This document shows, piece after piece, positions 45,418 to 55,212 of a stretch of 64,000 nt of DNA. Source of the stretch: Actinomycetes bacterium (GTDB lineage: Bacteria > Actinomycetota > Actinomycetes > S36-B12); assembly GCA_024639145.1 (NCBI GenBank), contig JAHEIZ010000002.1, positions 62,001 through 126,000 of the forward strand, read 5' to 3'. The position numbers were made by a program, and so were the translations under genes. The notes under the pieces were generated by a model that was given only the letters and a program-made list of their open reading frames with translations, was not told the origin of the DNA and made no database searches. Every line of letters begins with the position of its first letter. Within the stretch, counting starts at the first letter, position 1.

Positions 45418-47733
45418 ATGAGCGGTGATTTCACAGCCGCGCGAGGCGAGCTCATCCGTCGACCCGGGCCATTCGGCCCGGGTCGACGGACTGCGCTTAC
45501 CCGCCTGACCGATGACTGGCTGCGTGAGCTGTTCGCTGCAGCGGATGCCACGGCCGGTGCTGACATCGCGCTTGTCGCGGTGGGCGGTCATGGCAGGTCG
45601 GAACTCGCGCCCGGCAGTGACCTCGATCTGCTCTTGCTGCATCGCACTGACTCCCGTCGTGCGGCGCAGGTAGCCGACGCACTCTGGTATCCGATCTGGG
45701 ACTCCGGTGTCTCGCTCGATCACAGTGTGCGCACGGTGGCGGAGGCGCGAAGGCTCGCAAGCGAGGACGTCAAGGTGGTGCTCGGCTTGATGGATGCCCG
45801 GGTGATTGCCGGCCCTCCCGAGCTCGCTGAGCAGCTGAAGAAGGCTGTCTTCAGTGACTGGCGTGCGATGGCCAGCCGACGGCTCCCGGACCTACGTGAG
45901 CTTGTCGACAGTCGGCGCGAGCGCTTCGGTGAGCTCGCTCATGTGCTCGAGCCGGACCTCAAGGAGGCTTACGGAGGCCTGCGCGAGGCCACGGTGATCC
46001 GTGCGATCGCCGCGTCGTGGCTGACTGATATCCCGCATTCCTCCTGGCAGGCATCCATTGATTTCCTGCTCAATGCGCGCGACGCCCTGCACTGGGTCTC
46101 TGGCAGGAGCGGTGATGTCCTGCTACTGCAAGAGCAGGCCGCTGTTGCCGAGGCGCTAGGGCTCGAGTCCGATGATCATCTCCTTCGAGAGGTGTATGCC
46201 GCAGGCAGGTCCATTGCCTACGCCTCTGACACCACATGGCATCGCGTGACCCGCCTGACACGTCGGGCACCTCGCCTGTCATTCCGGCCGGTCAAGCGCA
46301 GTGGTGCGCCCGAGCGACTTCCGCTCGCAGACGGCGTGGTCGTGCAGGACGGAGAGGTCGTTCTCGCTGCGGATGCACGACCTGATCGTGATCCGACTCT
46401 CGTGCTTCGTGCTGCTGCGGCAGCAGCCCAGGCCGGCGTTCCTCTGGCGCAGCACACTGTTGATCGTCTAGCCCGCGAGTCGGCACCGATTCCCGTGCCC
46501 TGGCCGCGTTCAGGTCGCGAGGCCTTCGTCTCACTTCTTGGTGCCGGAGCGCCCACCATCACGGTGTGGGAAGCACTCGATCAGGTCGGGCTGATCTCAT
46601 CGCTCATCCCCGGCTGGGAGGTCATTCGTTCGGCCCCCCAGCGCAATGCCATTCATCGCTTCACTGTCGACCGTCACCTCGTGGAAACCGCGGTGCAGGC
46701 AAGTGCCTTGACCCGTAGTGTCGAACGCCCCGACCTCCTCCTTGTCTCTGCCCTGTTGCACGACATTGGGAAGGGGCGACCCGGAGACCACAGCGTCGTG
46801 GGCGCTGAGATCACTGGGCAGTTGTGCCCGATGCTCGGCTTCGACGCCGACGACACTGCCACGATCGTCGCGCTCGTCCGCCATCACCTCGTGCTGCCTG
46901 ACACCGCCACTCGGCGGGATCTCGATGATCCGGCAACCATCGCAACCGTGACCAGTGTGCTCGATTCGCATGACCTCCTCGACCTGATGAATGCACTAGT
47001 CGAAGCCGACTCGATGGCGACCGGCCCCGCCGCGTGGAGTGACTGGCGACGAAATCTCATCAATGACCTGGTCGCGCGCAGCCACGCCGCACTCGCGGGC
47101 ACGCCGCATCCCGAGCCCCCCGCGCTCACTCCTGAGCAACTCGCCCTAGCCGGAATGTCCGGCGTTCAGGTCACGATGGAGGATCTCGACGACGAATGCA
47201 CGCTGACCGTCGCCGCCCCCGATCGCGTCGGACTTCTCTCGCTCGTGGCAGGTGTGCTGTCCCTCCACCGATTGCAGGTGCGTGCTGCCAAGGTGACCAC
47301 GCTGGCTGACCGCGCACTTCAGGTCTGGACAGTGCGACCCCTGTACGGAGACCCGCCCCGAGTCGAGCAAGTCGCTGATGACATCAAGCGTGCGCTCGAG
47401 GGCACCTATGACATCGCTGAGAAGATCGCGAAGCGTGATGCGGCCTACGCCTCATCCGAGCGGATCGTGCATCCGCAGGCGCGAGTCGATATTGCGGTCG
47501 GCGCCAGCGACAGCACCACGGTTCTCGAGGTGCGTTCCCATGATGCTCCCGGACTGCTGCACCGGGTGACGGGTGCCGTGGCCTCAGCGGATGCGGCCAT
47601 TGTCGGGGCCAAGGTGGCCACCTTGGGCTCCGACGTCGTCGACGTCTTCTTCCTGGTAGATCGCCTGGGGGAGCCGCTCTCGGAAGACCATGCGGCGGCT
47701 GTGAAGGTCACGGTTCAGGCCGCCCTCGCGTAA
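45418..47733 (+). CDS. glnD: PII nucleotidyltransferase/hydrolase
   Basis: Modifies and demodifies PII according to glutamine level. 771 residues: nucleotidyltransferase motif GHGRSELAPGSDLDLLLLH near residue 57, a GlnD adaptor region, HD hydrolase motif LLVSALLHDIGKG near 440, and two C-terminal ACT domains from about 590 (VAAPDRVGLLSLVAGVLS) and 700 (VRSHDAPGLLHRVTGAVAS). It begins directly after the glnK stop, completing amtB-glnK-glnD. Confidence 0.95.
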   Translation: MSGDFTAARGELIRRPGPFGPGRRTALTRLTDDWLRELFAAADATAGADIALVAVGGHGRSELAPGSDLDLLLLHRTDSRRAAQVADALWYPIWDSGVSLDHSVRTVAEARRLASEDVKVVLGLMDARVIAGPPELAEQLKKAVFSDWRAMASRRLPDLRELVDSRRERFGELAHVLEPDLKEAYGGLREATVIRAIAASWLTDIPHSSWQASIDFLLNARDALHWVSGRSGDVLLLQEQAAVAEALGLESDDHLLREVYAAGRSIAYASDTTWHRVTRLTRRAPRLSFRPVKRSGAPERLPLADGVVVQDGEVVLAADARPDRDPTLVLRAAAAAAQAGVPLAQHTVDRLARESAPIPVPWPRSGREAFVSLLGAGAPTITVWEALDQVGLISSLIPGWEVIRSAPQRNAIHRFTVDRHLVETAVQASALTRSVERPDLLLVSALLHDIGKGRPGDHSVVGAEITGQLCPMLGFDADDTATIVALVRHHLVLPDTATRRDLDDPATIATVTSVLDSHDLLDLMNALVEADSMATGPAAWSDWRRNLINDLVARSHAALAGTPHPEPPALTPEQLALAGMSGVQVTMEDLDDECTLTVAAPDRVGLLSLVAGVLSLHRLQVRAAKVTTLADRALQVWTVRPLYGDPPRVEQVADDIKRALEGTYDIAEKIAKRDAAYASSERIVHPQARVDIAVGASDSTTVLEVRSHDAPGLLHRVTGAVASADAAIVGAKVATLGSDVVDVFFLVDRLGEPLSEDHAAAVKVTVQAALA

Positions 47734-47737
47734 CGAG

Positions 47738-47743
47738 TAGCCT
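47738..47743 (+). promoter_or_regulatory. -10 box TAGCCT of leaderless ffh
   Basis: TAGCCT ends 7 nt before the ffh GTG, just after the glnD stop; there is no Shine-Dalgarno sequence. ffh thus probably has its own leaderless transcript as well as read-through from glnD. Confidence 0.5.
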
Positions 47744-47750
47744 TAACGAC

Positions 47751-49298
47751 GTGTTCGCGAATCTCTCCGACCGGCTGGCGACGACCTTCAAGGGTCTGCG
47801 TGGCAAGGGTCGACTCTCCGAAGCCGATGTCGATGCCACGGTGCGCGAGATTCGCACGGCCCTCCTTGAGGCCGACGTCGCCCTGCCCGTCGTGCGCGAG
47901 TTCTGCGCAGCGGTCAAGGAGCGCGCGCTCGGGGTCGAGGTGTCAGGGGCGCTCAACCCGGCCCAGCAGGTCATCAAGATCGTGCATGAGGAGCTCGTCA
48001 CCGTTCTCGGCGGCGAAACCCGCACCCTTCGCCGGGCCAAGAACCCGCCGACGGTGATCCTGCTTGCCGGTCTGCAGGGTGCAGGAAAGACCACCCTGGC
48101 CGGCAAGCTGGCCCTCCAGCTCAAGGGCGAGGGTCACACGCCGCTACTTGTCGCGGCTGATCTCCAGCGTCCCAATGCCGTCGACCAGCTCACGGTCATC
48201 GCGGGGCAGGCAGGCGTAGCAATCTTCGCCCCCGAGCCTGGCAATGGCGTCGGTAACCCAGTCGAGGTCACCCGCCAGGCGAAGCAGTACGCCGAGCAGA
48301 AGCTTCACGACTACGTCATCGTCGATACCGCGGGCCGTCTTTCGATCGATGCCGAGCTGATGCAGCAACTGCGCGATGTGCGTGATGCCGCGCAGCCCGA
48401 CGACACCCTGCTGGTCATCGACGCCATGATCGGCCAGGATGCCGTGCGTACGGCCGAGGAGTTCCTCTCGGGCGTGGGCTTCGACGGTGTCGTGCTCACC
48501 AAGCTCGACGGCGATGCTCGCGGTGGCGCGGCGCTCTCGGTTAAGGGAGTCACCGGCCGACCGATCATGTTCGCATCCGTGGGCGAGAAGCTCACCGACT
48601 TCGAGGTGTTCCACCCCGATCGGATGGCGTCGCGCATCCTCGACATGGGCGACATGCTCACCCTCATCGAGCAGGCTGAGAAGGCGTTCGATGCCCAAGA
48701 GACCGAGCGCATGGCCGCGAAGATGTCCAAGGGCGAGGACTTCACCCTTGATGACTTCCTCAAGCAAATGCAGTCGATCAAGAAGATGGGCAGCCTCGGC
48801 AAGATCATGGGCATGCTGCCGGGCATGGGCGATATGAAGGCCCAGCTCGACCAGATCGACGATCGCGATATCGACCGCATTGCCGCCATCATCCAGTCGA
48901 TGACCCCGGCTGAGCGACATGACGTCAAGGTCCTCAACGGATCACGCCGGGCACGTATTGCCAAGGGTGCGGGTGTCACTGTGACCGAGGTCAACGGTCT
49001 CGTCGACCGATTCGTCCAGGCCCAGAAGATGATGAAGCAGATGGGCAAGGGTGGGGGAATGCCCGGGATGCCGGGAATGCCCGGCTTCGGCGGAGGCAGC
49101 AAAAAATCCAAGGGCAAGTCCTCGGCGCCCAAGGCCAAGAAGGGTCGTTCGGGTAATCCCGCCAAGCGGGCTATCGAAGAATCCGGGGCTCCCGTGGGAG
49201 GTGGCACCGGCTCCATGCTGGGCATCGGGGGCGACACCCCGGTCTTCGACCCGGCAGATCTCGAACTTCCGCCGGAGCTCAAGAACCTCCTGGGCTAG
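47751..49298 (+). CDS. ffh: Signal recognition particle protein Ffh
   Basis: SRP54 GTPase that binds signal sequences and SRP RNA. 515 residues: N domain (residues 1-90), G domain with P-loop GLQGAGKTT near 107, DTAGRL and TKLDGDARGG, and the methionine-rich M domain from about 300 (MGSLGKIMGMLPGMGDM). It has an unusual low-complexity tail after about 430: a Gly/Met/Pro segment (repeats of GMP), a basic Lys/Ser stretch and a conserved-looking acidic end DLELPPELKNLLG. Upstream of rpsP as in most actinobacteria. Confidence 0.96.
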   Translation: MFANLSDRLATTFKGLRGKGRLSEADVDATVREIRTALLEADVALPVVREFCAAVKERALGVEVSGALNPAQQVIKIVHEELVTVLGGETRTLRRAKNPPTVILLAGLQGAGKTTLAGKLALQLKGEGHTPLLVAADLQRPNAVDQLTVIAGQAGVAIFAPEPGNGVGNPVEVTRQAKQYAEQKLHDYVIVDTAGRLSIDAELMQQLRDVRDAAQPDDTLLVIDAMIGQDAVRTAEEFLSGVGFDGVVLTKLDGDARGGAALSVKGVTGRPIMFASVGEKLTDFEVFHPDRMASRILDMGDMLTLIEQAEKAFDAQETERMAAKMSKGEDFTLDDFLKQMQSIKKMGSLGKIMGMLPGMGDMKAQLDQIDDRDIDRIAAIIQSMTPAERHDVKVLNGSRRARIAKGAGVTVTEVNGLVDRFVQAQKMMKQMGKGGGMPGMPGMPGFGGGSKKSKGKSSAPKAKKGRSGNPAKRAIEESGAPVGGGTGSMLGIGGDTPVFDPADLELPPELKNLLG

Positions 49299-49374
49299 GT
49301 CTCGGCCTGCCTCCGAGGCGGTCCCATGAGGGCCGTGGTCACCGAGGCCCGCGGGATCTGGCAGAATAAGTGGG

Positions 49375-49402
49375 TCTTGCCGCCCGGTTGGCCCTCTATC
49401 CT
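49375..49402 (+). promoter_or_regulatory. Possible promoter of the rpsP operon
   Basis: TCTTGC at 49375-49380 and TATCCT at 49397-49402 (16-bp spacing) lie 94 bases before rpsP in the 197-base gap after ffh. The rest of this gap shows no gene. Confidence 0.4.
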
Positions 49403-49495
49403 TCCGACGCGGCAGTCCACAAGGTCTTCGTACGAGGCAGTGTCCCCACGCCGCTGAGTGCGCGTTCCGCCCCTAAAAACAGGAGAAAGCCCACC

Positions 49496-50050
49496 GTGGC
49501 CGTAAAGATCAAGCTCAAGCGCATCGGCAAGATCCATGCACCGCAGTACCGCATCGTGGTCGCTGATTCGCGCACCGCACGCAATGGCCGTGCCATCGAG
49601 GAGATCGGCATCTACCAGCCGATGTTCGACCCCAGCATCATCAAGGTCGACTCCGAGCGTGCGCAGTACTGGCTCGGCGTTGGCGCACAGCCGACCGAGG
49701 CCGTGACCGCCATTCTCAAGGTCACCGGTGACTGGCAGAAGTTCAAGGGCCTGCCGGGTGCCGAGGGCACGCTGCGCGTGGCCGAGCCCAAGGTGAGCAA
49801 GCTCATCACCTTCGAGGCCGCAGTCGCTGACGCCGCCAACGAGCCGAAGACTCCGGTCAAGAAGCCGAAGCCGGTTGTTGCCGAGGAGCCCACCACCGCT
49901 GAGATCGTCGCCGAGGCTGTGGCCGTCGAGGCCGTTGTCGAAGCCGCAGTTGCCGAGGAAGCCGCCGCAGAGGCAGTTGCTTCCGATGAGGCTGCAGTCG
50001 AGGCAATCGAGAACGCTGCCGAAGAGGCCGCCACCGAGGCTGCCGAATAA
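49496..50050 (+). CDS. rpsP: Small-subunit ribosomal protein bS16 with Ala/Glu/Val tail
   Basis: The first 80 or so residues are bS16 ([31 protein letters not shown]). The remaining hundred residues extend it to 184, ending in a low-complexity Ala/Glu/Val tail from about 120 on; long bS16 tails occur in actinobacteria. I use the GTG at 49496 with AGGAG 10-15 bases upstream, not the longer open frame. The stop overlaps khpA (TAATG). Confidence 0.95.
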   Translation: MAVKIKLKRIGKIHAPQYRIVVADSRTARNGRAIEEIGIYQPMFDPSIIKVDSERAQYWLGVGAQPTEAVTAILKVTGDWQKFKGLPGAEGTLRVAEPKVSKLITFEAAVADAANEPKTPVKKPKPVVAEEPTTAEIVAEAVAVEAVVEAAVAEEAAAEAVASDEAAVEAIENAAEEAATEAAE

Positions 50051-50289
50051 TGCTCGAGGAGGCTCTGCGTCATCTGGTGCAGGGGATCGTCGATCATCCC
50101 GAGGACGTCACTGTCACGGAGAAGAACCAGCGTCGTGGCAAGTGCCTCGACGTTCGCGTGAATCCTGACGATATGGGCCGAGTCATCGGCCGCGCCGGAC
50201 GCACCGCATCAGCGCTGCGCACGGTGGTCACCGCACTGAACAACGGTCGCGGTGTCCGTATTGACTTCCTTGACGTCGCAGAGCGCTAG
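50050..50289 (+). CDS. khpA: KH-domain RNA-binding protein KhpA
   Basis: A 79-residue single KH domain protein with the GxxG loop as GRAG (VIGRAGRTASALRTVV). In Gram-positives KhpA pairs with KhpB and binds RNA, affecting cell size and division. Always between rpsP and rimM in actinobacteria, as here; the start overlaps the rpsP stop by one base. Confidence 0.93.
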   Translation: MLEEALRHLVQGIVDHPEDVTVTEKNQRRGKCLDVRVNPDDMGRVIGRAGRTASALRTVVTALNNGRGVRIDFLDVAER

Positions 50290-50295
50290 CCGCTG

Positions 50296-50802
50296 ATGCG
50301 CGTCGTCGTCGGACGCATCGGCCGTCCCCACGGGATACGTGGAGAAGTCACGGTCGAGCCGCGTACTGACGAACCTGAGGTGCGATTCGCCCCGGGTGCC
50401 GTGCTGCTCATTGATCATCCGCGCAAGACGCTGGTGGTCGAAAGCCTGCACTGGCACTCGGGGCGCATTCTCTTGGCCTTCGAGGGTGTCGAGACCCGTA
50501 ACGAGGCCGAGGAGCTCCGCAACGTGCTCCTCGAGGTAGAGCGCCGCGACGACGAGACACCCGAGGATCCCGACGAGTACTACGACAGTGCGCTCGTCGA
50601 CTGCGCCGTGCATCTGGCCGATGGTGCATCGATCGGCACAGTGGTCGATGTCATTCATCTTCCGAGTCAGGAGTTGCTCTCGGTCCAGACTCTCGACGGT
50701 CGCGAGGTGCTCATTCCGTTCGTGAGTGAGATCGTCCCGACTGTCGACATCAAGGCTCGTCGCATCACCGTCACCCCGCCGCCGGGCCTGCTGGACGACT
50801 GA
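50296..50802 (+). CDS. rimM: Ribosome maturation factor RimM
   Basis: Assists late 30S maturation through binding uS19. 168 residues: N-terminal RimM domain with [23 protein letters not shown] and a C-terminal PRC-barrel with STDEYY-type [12 protein letters not shown] and [14 protein letters not shown]. It overlaps trmD by one base (TGATG). Confidence 0.95.
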   Translation: MRVVVGRIGRPHGIRGEVTVEPRTDEPEVRFAPGAVLLIDHPRKTLVVESLHWHSGRILLAFEGVETRNEAEELRNVLLEVERRDDETPEDPDEYYDSALVDCAVHLADGASIGTVVDVIHLPSQELLSVQTLDGREVLIPFVSEIVPTVDIKARRITVTPPPGLLDD

Positions 50803-51512
50803 TGCGCATCGACATCGTCACGATCTTCCCTGACTATCTCGAGCCGCTTCGCCTGTCATTGGTCGGAAAGTCGATTGATGCTGGCGTGATCGACCTGCGG
50901 GTGCATGATCTGCGCGAGTTCACCCATGATCGTCACAACACCGTCGACGACACGCCGTATGGCGGTGGCCCCGGCATGGTGATGTCCCCGCAGCCGTGGG
51001 GTGAGGCGCTTGACTCCATTCGCGCGAGCGATCCTGCACTTTCTCCGCGCCTCGTGGTGCCGACTCCCTCGGGAACCTCGTTTACCCAGGCCGCAGCGCA
51101 GACCCTCTGCGCGCAAGCGTGGCTCGTCTTTGCCTGCGGGCGCTACGAAGGCATCGACTCTCGCGTCATGCGGCACTTCGCGGGTCGTGATGACTGGTCA
51201 GGAGTCAGTGAGCTCTCGATCGGTGACTACGTACTCGCGGGTGGCGAGGTAGCCGCCATGGTCATGGTGGAGGCGGTCGCGCGGTTGATTCCCGGAGTGC
51301 TGGGCAATCACGAGAGTGCGGTGGACGATTCCTTTGCGCCAGGCGCGATGGAGAGTTTGCTCGAGGGTCCGGTATTCACCAAGCCGCTCGAGTGGCGCGG
51401 CGAGACCGTGCCCGATGTGCTGCTCAGCGGCCATCATGCAAATGTCGCTGCGTGGCGCCGAGAGCAGGCGATTGAGCGCACCCGTGCCAATCGCCCTGAT
51501 CTGCTCAGCTGA
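50802..51512 (+). CDS. trmD: tRNA (guanine37-N1)-methyltransferase
   Basis: Makes m1G37 in tRNA, preventing frameshifts. 236-residue SPOUT knotted enzyme: [32 protein letters not shown] near residue 50, and the knot motif [11 protein letters not shown] with [11 protein letters not shown] near 110-145. Its last 8 bases overlap the 3' end of the convergent pgm gene. In most actinobacteria rplS would follow directly. Confidence 0.96.
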   Translation: MRIDIVTIFPDYLEPLRLSLVGKSIDAGVIDLRVHDLREFTHDRHNTVDDTPYGGGPGMVMSPQPWGEALDSIRASDPALSPRLVVPTPSGTSFTQAAAQTLCAQAWLVFACGRYEGIDSRVMRHFAGRDDWSGVSELSIGDYVLAGGEVAAMVMVEAVARLIPGVLGNHESAVDDSFAPGAMESLLEGPVFTKPLEWRGETVPDVLLSGHHANVAAWRREQAIERTRANRPDLLS

Positions 51513-53148
51513 TCGCCGCAGTCACGATTTCCTGCGCCTCGGACTGGATCTCGGCGAGATGCTCAGGACTCATGAAGGACTCTGCGTAGATCTTGTAGAC
51601 GTCCTCAGTGCCTGACGGCCTCGCCGCGAACCATCCGTTCTCGCTCATCACCTTCAGACCGCCGATCGCTGCGTGATTACCGGGAGCCTCGGTCATCGTC
51701 GCGATGATGGCCTCACCCGCCAGCGATGTCGCGGTCACCTGGGCGGGGGAGAGTTTCGAGAGTGTTGCCTTCTGCTCGCGGGTGGCGACAGCATCAATGC
51801 GTGCATACGAAGGGTTGCCGAATCTCTCAGTGAGGTGCGCGTAATGCTGACTGGGCGACGAGCCGGTGACCGCGAGGATCTCGGAGGCCAGCAGGCAGGC
51901 GATGATGCCGTCCTTGTCGGTGCTCCATGCGCCGCCATCGAGGCGCAGGAACGATGCACCGGCCGACTCCTCGCCTCCGAAGGCGACCGAGCCGTCGAGC
52001 AGGCCCGGCACGTACCACTTGAACCCGACGGGAACCTCGAAGAGGGCGCGTCGATGGGAAGCGACTACCCGATCGATCATCGATGAGCTCACGACGGTCT
52101 TGCCGATAGCGGAGTCAGCTCGCCAGCCCGGTCGATGAGTGGCGAGGTAGTCAATGCAGGCCGACAAGTAGTGATTTGGATTCATGAGTCCGTAGTCGGA
52201 CGTGACGATCCCATGCCGGTCGGAGTCGGCGTCATTGCCGGTGGCGATGTCGAACTCTGCTCGGCGAGCGATCACCGGTGCCATCGTGTGCGGTGACGAG
52301 CAGTCCATGCGGATCTTGCCGTCCCAGTCCAGGTGCATGAAGCGCCAGGTGGGATCCGTGATCGGGTTCAGCACGGTCAGTTCGAGGCCGTAGGTCTCGG
52401 CGATTGCCGGCCAGTAGTTAACGCTTGCACCTCCGAGCGGATCAGCGCCGATGCGCACCCCGGCCGCGCGGATTGCGTCGAGATCGATCACATTCGGAAG
52501 GTCGTCGACATAGGTACGCAGATAGTCGTATCTCTGCGTCGTCGATGATGACAGTGCCTCGGTCAAAGCCGTGCGCTTGACCGCGCGCAGGCCGCCGGCA
52601 AGCAGGTCATTCGCATGAGCCTGGACAACCGACGTGATGTCGGTGCCCGCCGGCCCGCCATCCGGCGGGTTGTACTTGAAGCCTCCATCCCGCGGGGGAT
52701 TGTGGGAGGGCGTCACAACGATGCCATCGGCGCGGCTCGGCGAATCGGCCGGCAGGCTGCGATTGTGCACGAGAATCGCGTGCGAGATCGCGGGCGTGGG
52801 CGTGAATCCGTCGGCTGCATCGATCATGACGGTCACGTCATTGGCCGCCAGGACCTCCAGGGCGGTGGCCCAGGCCGGCTCGCTTAGCGCGTGGGGATCG
52901 CGGCCGATGAAGAGTGGGCCGCCGATTCCGACCGAGGCCCGGTAGTCGCAGATGGCCTGGGTGGTGGCTGCGATGTGATCCTCGTTGAAAGCTCGGTCGA
53001 AGGAGGATCCACGGTGACCGGAGGTACCAAAGGCCACCCGCTGCCCGATGTCCGCCGGATCGGGATGCAGTTCGTAGTACGCCGTGATCAGGGCCGGGAT
53101 GTCGATGAGGTCGGCTGCTGTGGCCGGTTGGCCGGCGCGCGGGTGCAT
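51505..53148 (-). CDS. pgm: Phosphoglucomutase (alpha-D-glucose phosphate-specific)
   Basis: Interconverts glucose-1-phosphate and glucose-6-phosphate for glycogen and sugar-nucleotide supply. 547 residues in the four-domain order: N-terminal [20 protein letters not shown], phosphoserine loop [22 protein letters not shown] near 150, metal-binding [10 protein letters not shown] near 300, sugar loop [12 protein letters not shown] near 395, and phosphate-binding [14 protein letters not shown] near 515. Reverse-strand insertion between trmD and rplS is an unusual place for it. Confidence 0.95.
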   Translation of the reverse strand: MHPRAGQPATAADLIDIPALITAYYELHPDPADIGQRVAFGTSGHRGSSFDRAFNEDHIAATTQAICDYRASVGIGGPLFIGRDPHALSEPAWATALEVLAANDVTVMIDAADGFTPTPAISHAILVHNRSLPADSPSRADGIVVTPSHNPPRDGGFKYNPPDGGPAGTDITSVVQAHANDLLAGGLRAVKRTALTEALSSSTTQRYDYLRTYVDDLPNVIDLDAIRAAGVRIGADPLGGASVNYWPAIAETYGLELTVLNPITDPTWRFMHLDWDGKIRMDCSSPHTMAPVIARRAEFDIATGNDADSDRHGIVTSDYGLMNPNHYLSACIDYLATHRPGWRADSAIGKTVVSSSMIDRVVASHRRALFEVPVGFKWYVPGLLDGSVAFGGEESAGASFLRLDGGAWSTDKDGIIACLLASEILAVTGSSPSQHYAHLTERFGNPSYARIDAVATREQKATLSKLSPAQVTATSLAGEAIIATMTEAPGNHAAIGGLKVMSENGWFAARPSGTEDVYKIYAESFMSPEHLAEIQSEAQEIVTAAIS

Positions 53149-53374
53149 CGTGGGGCCTCCGTATGGCTGTCAGGCAGGGGTGCGGACGGGTCGATCGTGA
53201 GGGGATTCGGCCCTACGGCCAGGGTATGGCAGACTTGGCTGGCCCACGAGAGATTGGCGCTGCCTCTGCCATAGGGGAGAGCGTCATTCGTGGCGGAGCC
53301 TGGCTCCGAACCGCACGACCTTCGAACCCCACAACCGTGGGCGACCTATGGCGCCTGCAGGAAGCGATGACGCA
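53149..53374. other. Divergent intergenic region, pgm / rplS
   Basis: 226 bases without a supported gene. It holds the promoters of both genes, not clearly recognised; a short inverted repeat CGGAG-N5-CTCCG lies near 53305. pgm has GGAGG before its start. rplS may no longer be transcribed with trmD and would depend on a promoter here. Confidence 0.4.
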
Positions 53375-53737
53375 ATGAAGACTCTCGACTCAATCGACGC
53401 CGGCTCACTCCGCGACGACATTCCCGCATTCCGCGCCGGTGACACCGTCAAGGTGCACGTCAAGGTCATCGAAGGCAACAAGAGCCGCGTCCAGCTCTTC
53501 CAGGGCGTCTGCATCGCTCGACAGGGCTCGGGCCTGACCGAGACCTTCACGGTCCGCAAGGTGTCCTATGGCGTCGGCGTCGAGCGCATCTTCCCGCTGC
53601 ACACCCCCTCGGTCGAGAAGATCGAGCTGGTCAGCCGAGGTGACGTCCGTCGCGCCAAGCTCTACTACCTGCGCGAGCTCCGCGGCAAGAAGGCCAAGAT
53701 CCGCGAGCTCCGCGATACCCCGAAGGCGAACGCCTAG
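53375..53737 (+). CDS. rplS: Large-subunit ribosomal protein bL19
   Basis: 120 residues: [20 protein letters not shown] then [30 protein letters not shown] and the closing [18 protein letters not shown] are typical of bL19, which sits at the 30S-50S bridge. CAGGAAG precedes the ATG. It is separated from the trmD operon by pgm. A small ACCCG-TTTT-CGGGT hairpin (53742-53755) follows the stop. Confidence 0.96.
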   Translation: MKTLDSIDAGSLRDDIPAFRAGDTVKVHVKVIEGNKSRVQLFQGVCIARQGSGLTETFTVRKVSYGVGVERIFPLHTPSVEKIELVSRGDVRRAKLYYLRELRGKKAKIRELRDTPKANA

Positions 53738-53773
53738 TCTCACCCGTTTTCGGGTCGAGCGAATGTCTCTTTC

Positions 53774-54463
53774 ATGAGTGGCGGCAAGAAGTCGTCGTGG
53801 TGGGATATCCCCGTCACGCTGGCGATCGCCGTGGGTGTCGTTCTCCTCATCACGACCTTCGTCGTCAAGCCGTTCTCCATCCCCTCGGGGTCCATGGAGA
53901 ACACCCTTCTCGTCGGCGATCGCGTTCTCGTGAATCGCATGGTCTACCACTTCCGTGATGTCCAGCGTGGCGACGTCATCGTCTTCGATGGCACTGATTC
54001 CTTCGTTCCCGCCGGTGACAAGCCGCAGCGCAATCCGATCAGCGGTGCCTTCACCTGGGTAGGACAGTCACTTGGCCTGATTCAGCCCGACAGCACCGAT
54101 TTCATCAAGCGGGTCATCGGCACGGCGGGCGATCACGTGGTCTGCTGCGATGTCGACGGACGAATCACCGTCAACGGCGTTGCGCTTGATGAGACGTACC
54201 TGTATCCCGACGACGTCCCGAGCTTCGATGAATTCGATGTGACAGTGCCCGAGGGCAAGCTCTGGGTCATGGGTGATCACCGATCCAACTCGGCCGACTC
54301 GCGTTCTCACATGGGTGATCCGGGTGGCGGCTTCGTGCCGACCAGCAAGGTGATCGGTCGCGCCATGGTGGTGCTGTGGCCACCGAGTGAGTTCAAGGTG
54401 CTCGGCATCCCGCAGGAATTCGATGCGATCCCCGCTCCTGCCTCCACTGACTCCTCCGGGTGA
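53774..54463 (+). CDS. lepB: Type I signal peptidase (first of two)
   Basis: Cleaves signal peptides of exported proteins. 229 residues: short cytoplasmic N-terminus, one membrane segment (about 12-31), nucleophile Ser40 in IPSGSMENTL, general-base Lys112 in DFIKRVIG, and the MGDHRSNSADSR box near 165. 17 bases before a second lepB. The pair shares box order but differs in the N-terminus and insert regions. Confidence 0.93.
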   Translation: MSGGKKSSWWDIPVTLAIAVGVVLLITTFVVKPFSIPSGSMENTLLVGDRVLVNRMVYHFRDVQRGDVIVFDGTDSFVPAGDKPQRNPISGAFTWVGQSLGLIQPDSTDFIKRVIGTAGDHVVCCDVDGRITVNGVALDETYLYPDDVPSFDEFDVTVPEGKLWVMGDHRSNSADSRSHMGDPGGGFVPTSKVIGRAMVVLWPPSEFKVLGIPQEFDAIPAPASTDSSG

Positions 54464-54480
54464 TCTGACACCATCAGGAC

Positions 54481-55212
54481 ATGGCTGTCTCCGCACGTGA
54501 ACCGATCGGAGGCGCTCAGCCCCCCTTGGTCGATACGGGTCGGCGAAGTGCCCGAGGATGGCGAGCCATTCTCGAGACCATCGTCATCATCGTAATCGCA
54601 CTGGTGATTTCCGTCGTCGTGCGCGCCTTCCTCGTGCAGGCTTTCTACGTGCCCAGTGCCTCGATGGAGTCCACGCTGGTTCCCAGCGACCGCATCGTGG
54701 CGTCCAAGATCACGACACGGCTGTCCGGTCCACAGCGCGGCGAGATCATGGTGTTCCGGGATCCCGGTGGATGGCTGCCGGAGGCACCTGCGGCCGAGCC
54801 CGGCTGGCGAGGCGCGGTCAGATCCATGCTCACCTTCATTGGCCTGATGCCCAGTGACTCCGGACACGACCTGGTCAAGAGAGTGATCGGACTGCCTGGC
54901 GATCGAGTCGCCTGCTGTGATTCCGCGGGCCGGATCGTCCTCAATGGCGTGCCCCTCGAAGAGTCGTACGTGACCGGTTCCAGTGATCAGGTGCGATTCG
55001 ACATCACGGTTCCCGAAGGCGACATGTTCGTGATGGGAGACAATCGCGGAAACTCGCGCGACTCTCGCTACCACCTCGATGTGAACAGCGGCGGAGTGCC
55101 GATCAGTGACGCGGTTGGCAGGGTGATACTCCGCGTGTGGCCGCTTGATCGCCTGGGAGTCGAGACCATTCCCACAATCTTCGGTAATCCTGCACTCGCG
55201 GCGGGGCACTGA
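54481..55212 (+). CDS. lepB: Type I signal peptidase (second of two)
   Basis: 243-residue paralogue of the preceding gene, with a longer cytoplasmic N-terminus (about 28 residues), membrane segment at about 30-50, Ser61 in VPSASMESTL, lysine in LVKRVIGLPGD, and MGDNRGNSRDSRYH. Both carry a complete catalytic dyad, so both should be active. rnhB overlaps its stop (TGATG). Tandem signal peptidases at this locus are known in Streptomyces. Confidence 0.93.
   Translation: MAVSAREPIGGAQPPLVDTGRRSARGWRAILETIVIIVIALVISVVVRAFLVQAFYVPSASMESTLVPSDRIVASKITTRLSGPQRGEIMVFRDPGGWLPEAPAAEPGWRGAVRSMLTFIGLMPSDSGHDLVKRVIGLPGDRVACCDSAGRIVLNGVPLEESYVTGSSDQVRFDITVPEGDMFVMGDNRGNSRDSRYHLDVNSGGVPISDAVGRVILRVWPLDRLGVETIPTIFGNPALAAGH

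Noticed and set aside
51505-53148. pgm as a mobile-element cargo
   Set aside because: No flanking repeats or recombinase, and codon use resembles its neighbours, so a chromosomal rearrangement is more likely.
53163-53378. 71-codon open frame in the pgm-rplS gap
   Set aside because: No ribosome binding site, no family resemblance, and it ends inside the rplS start region.
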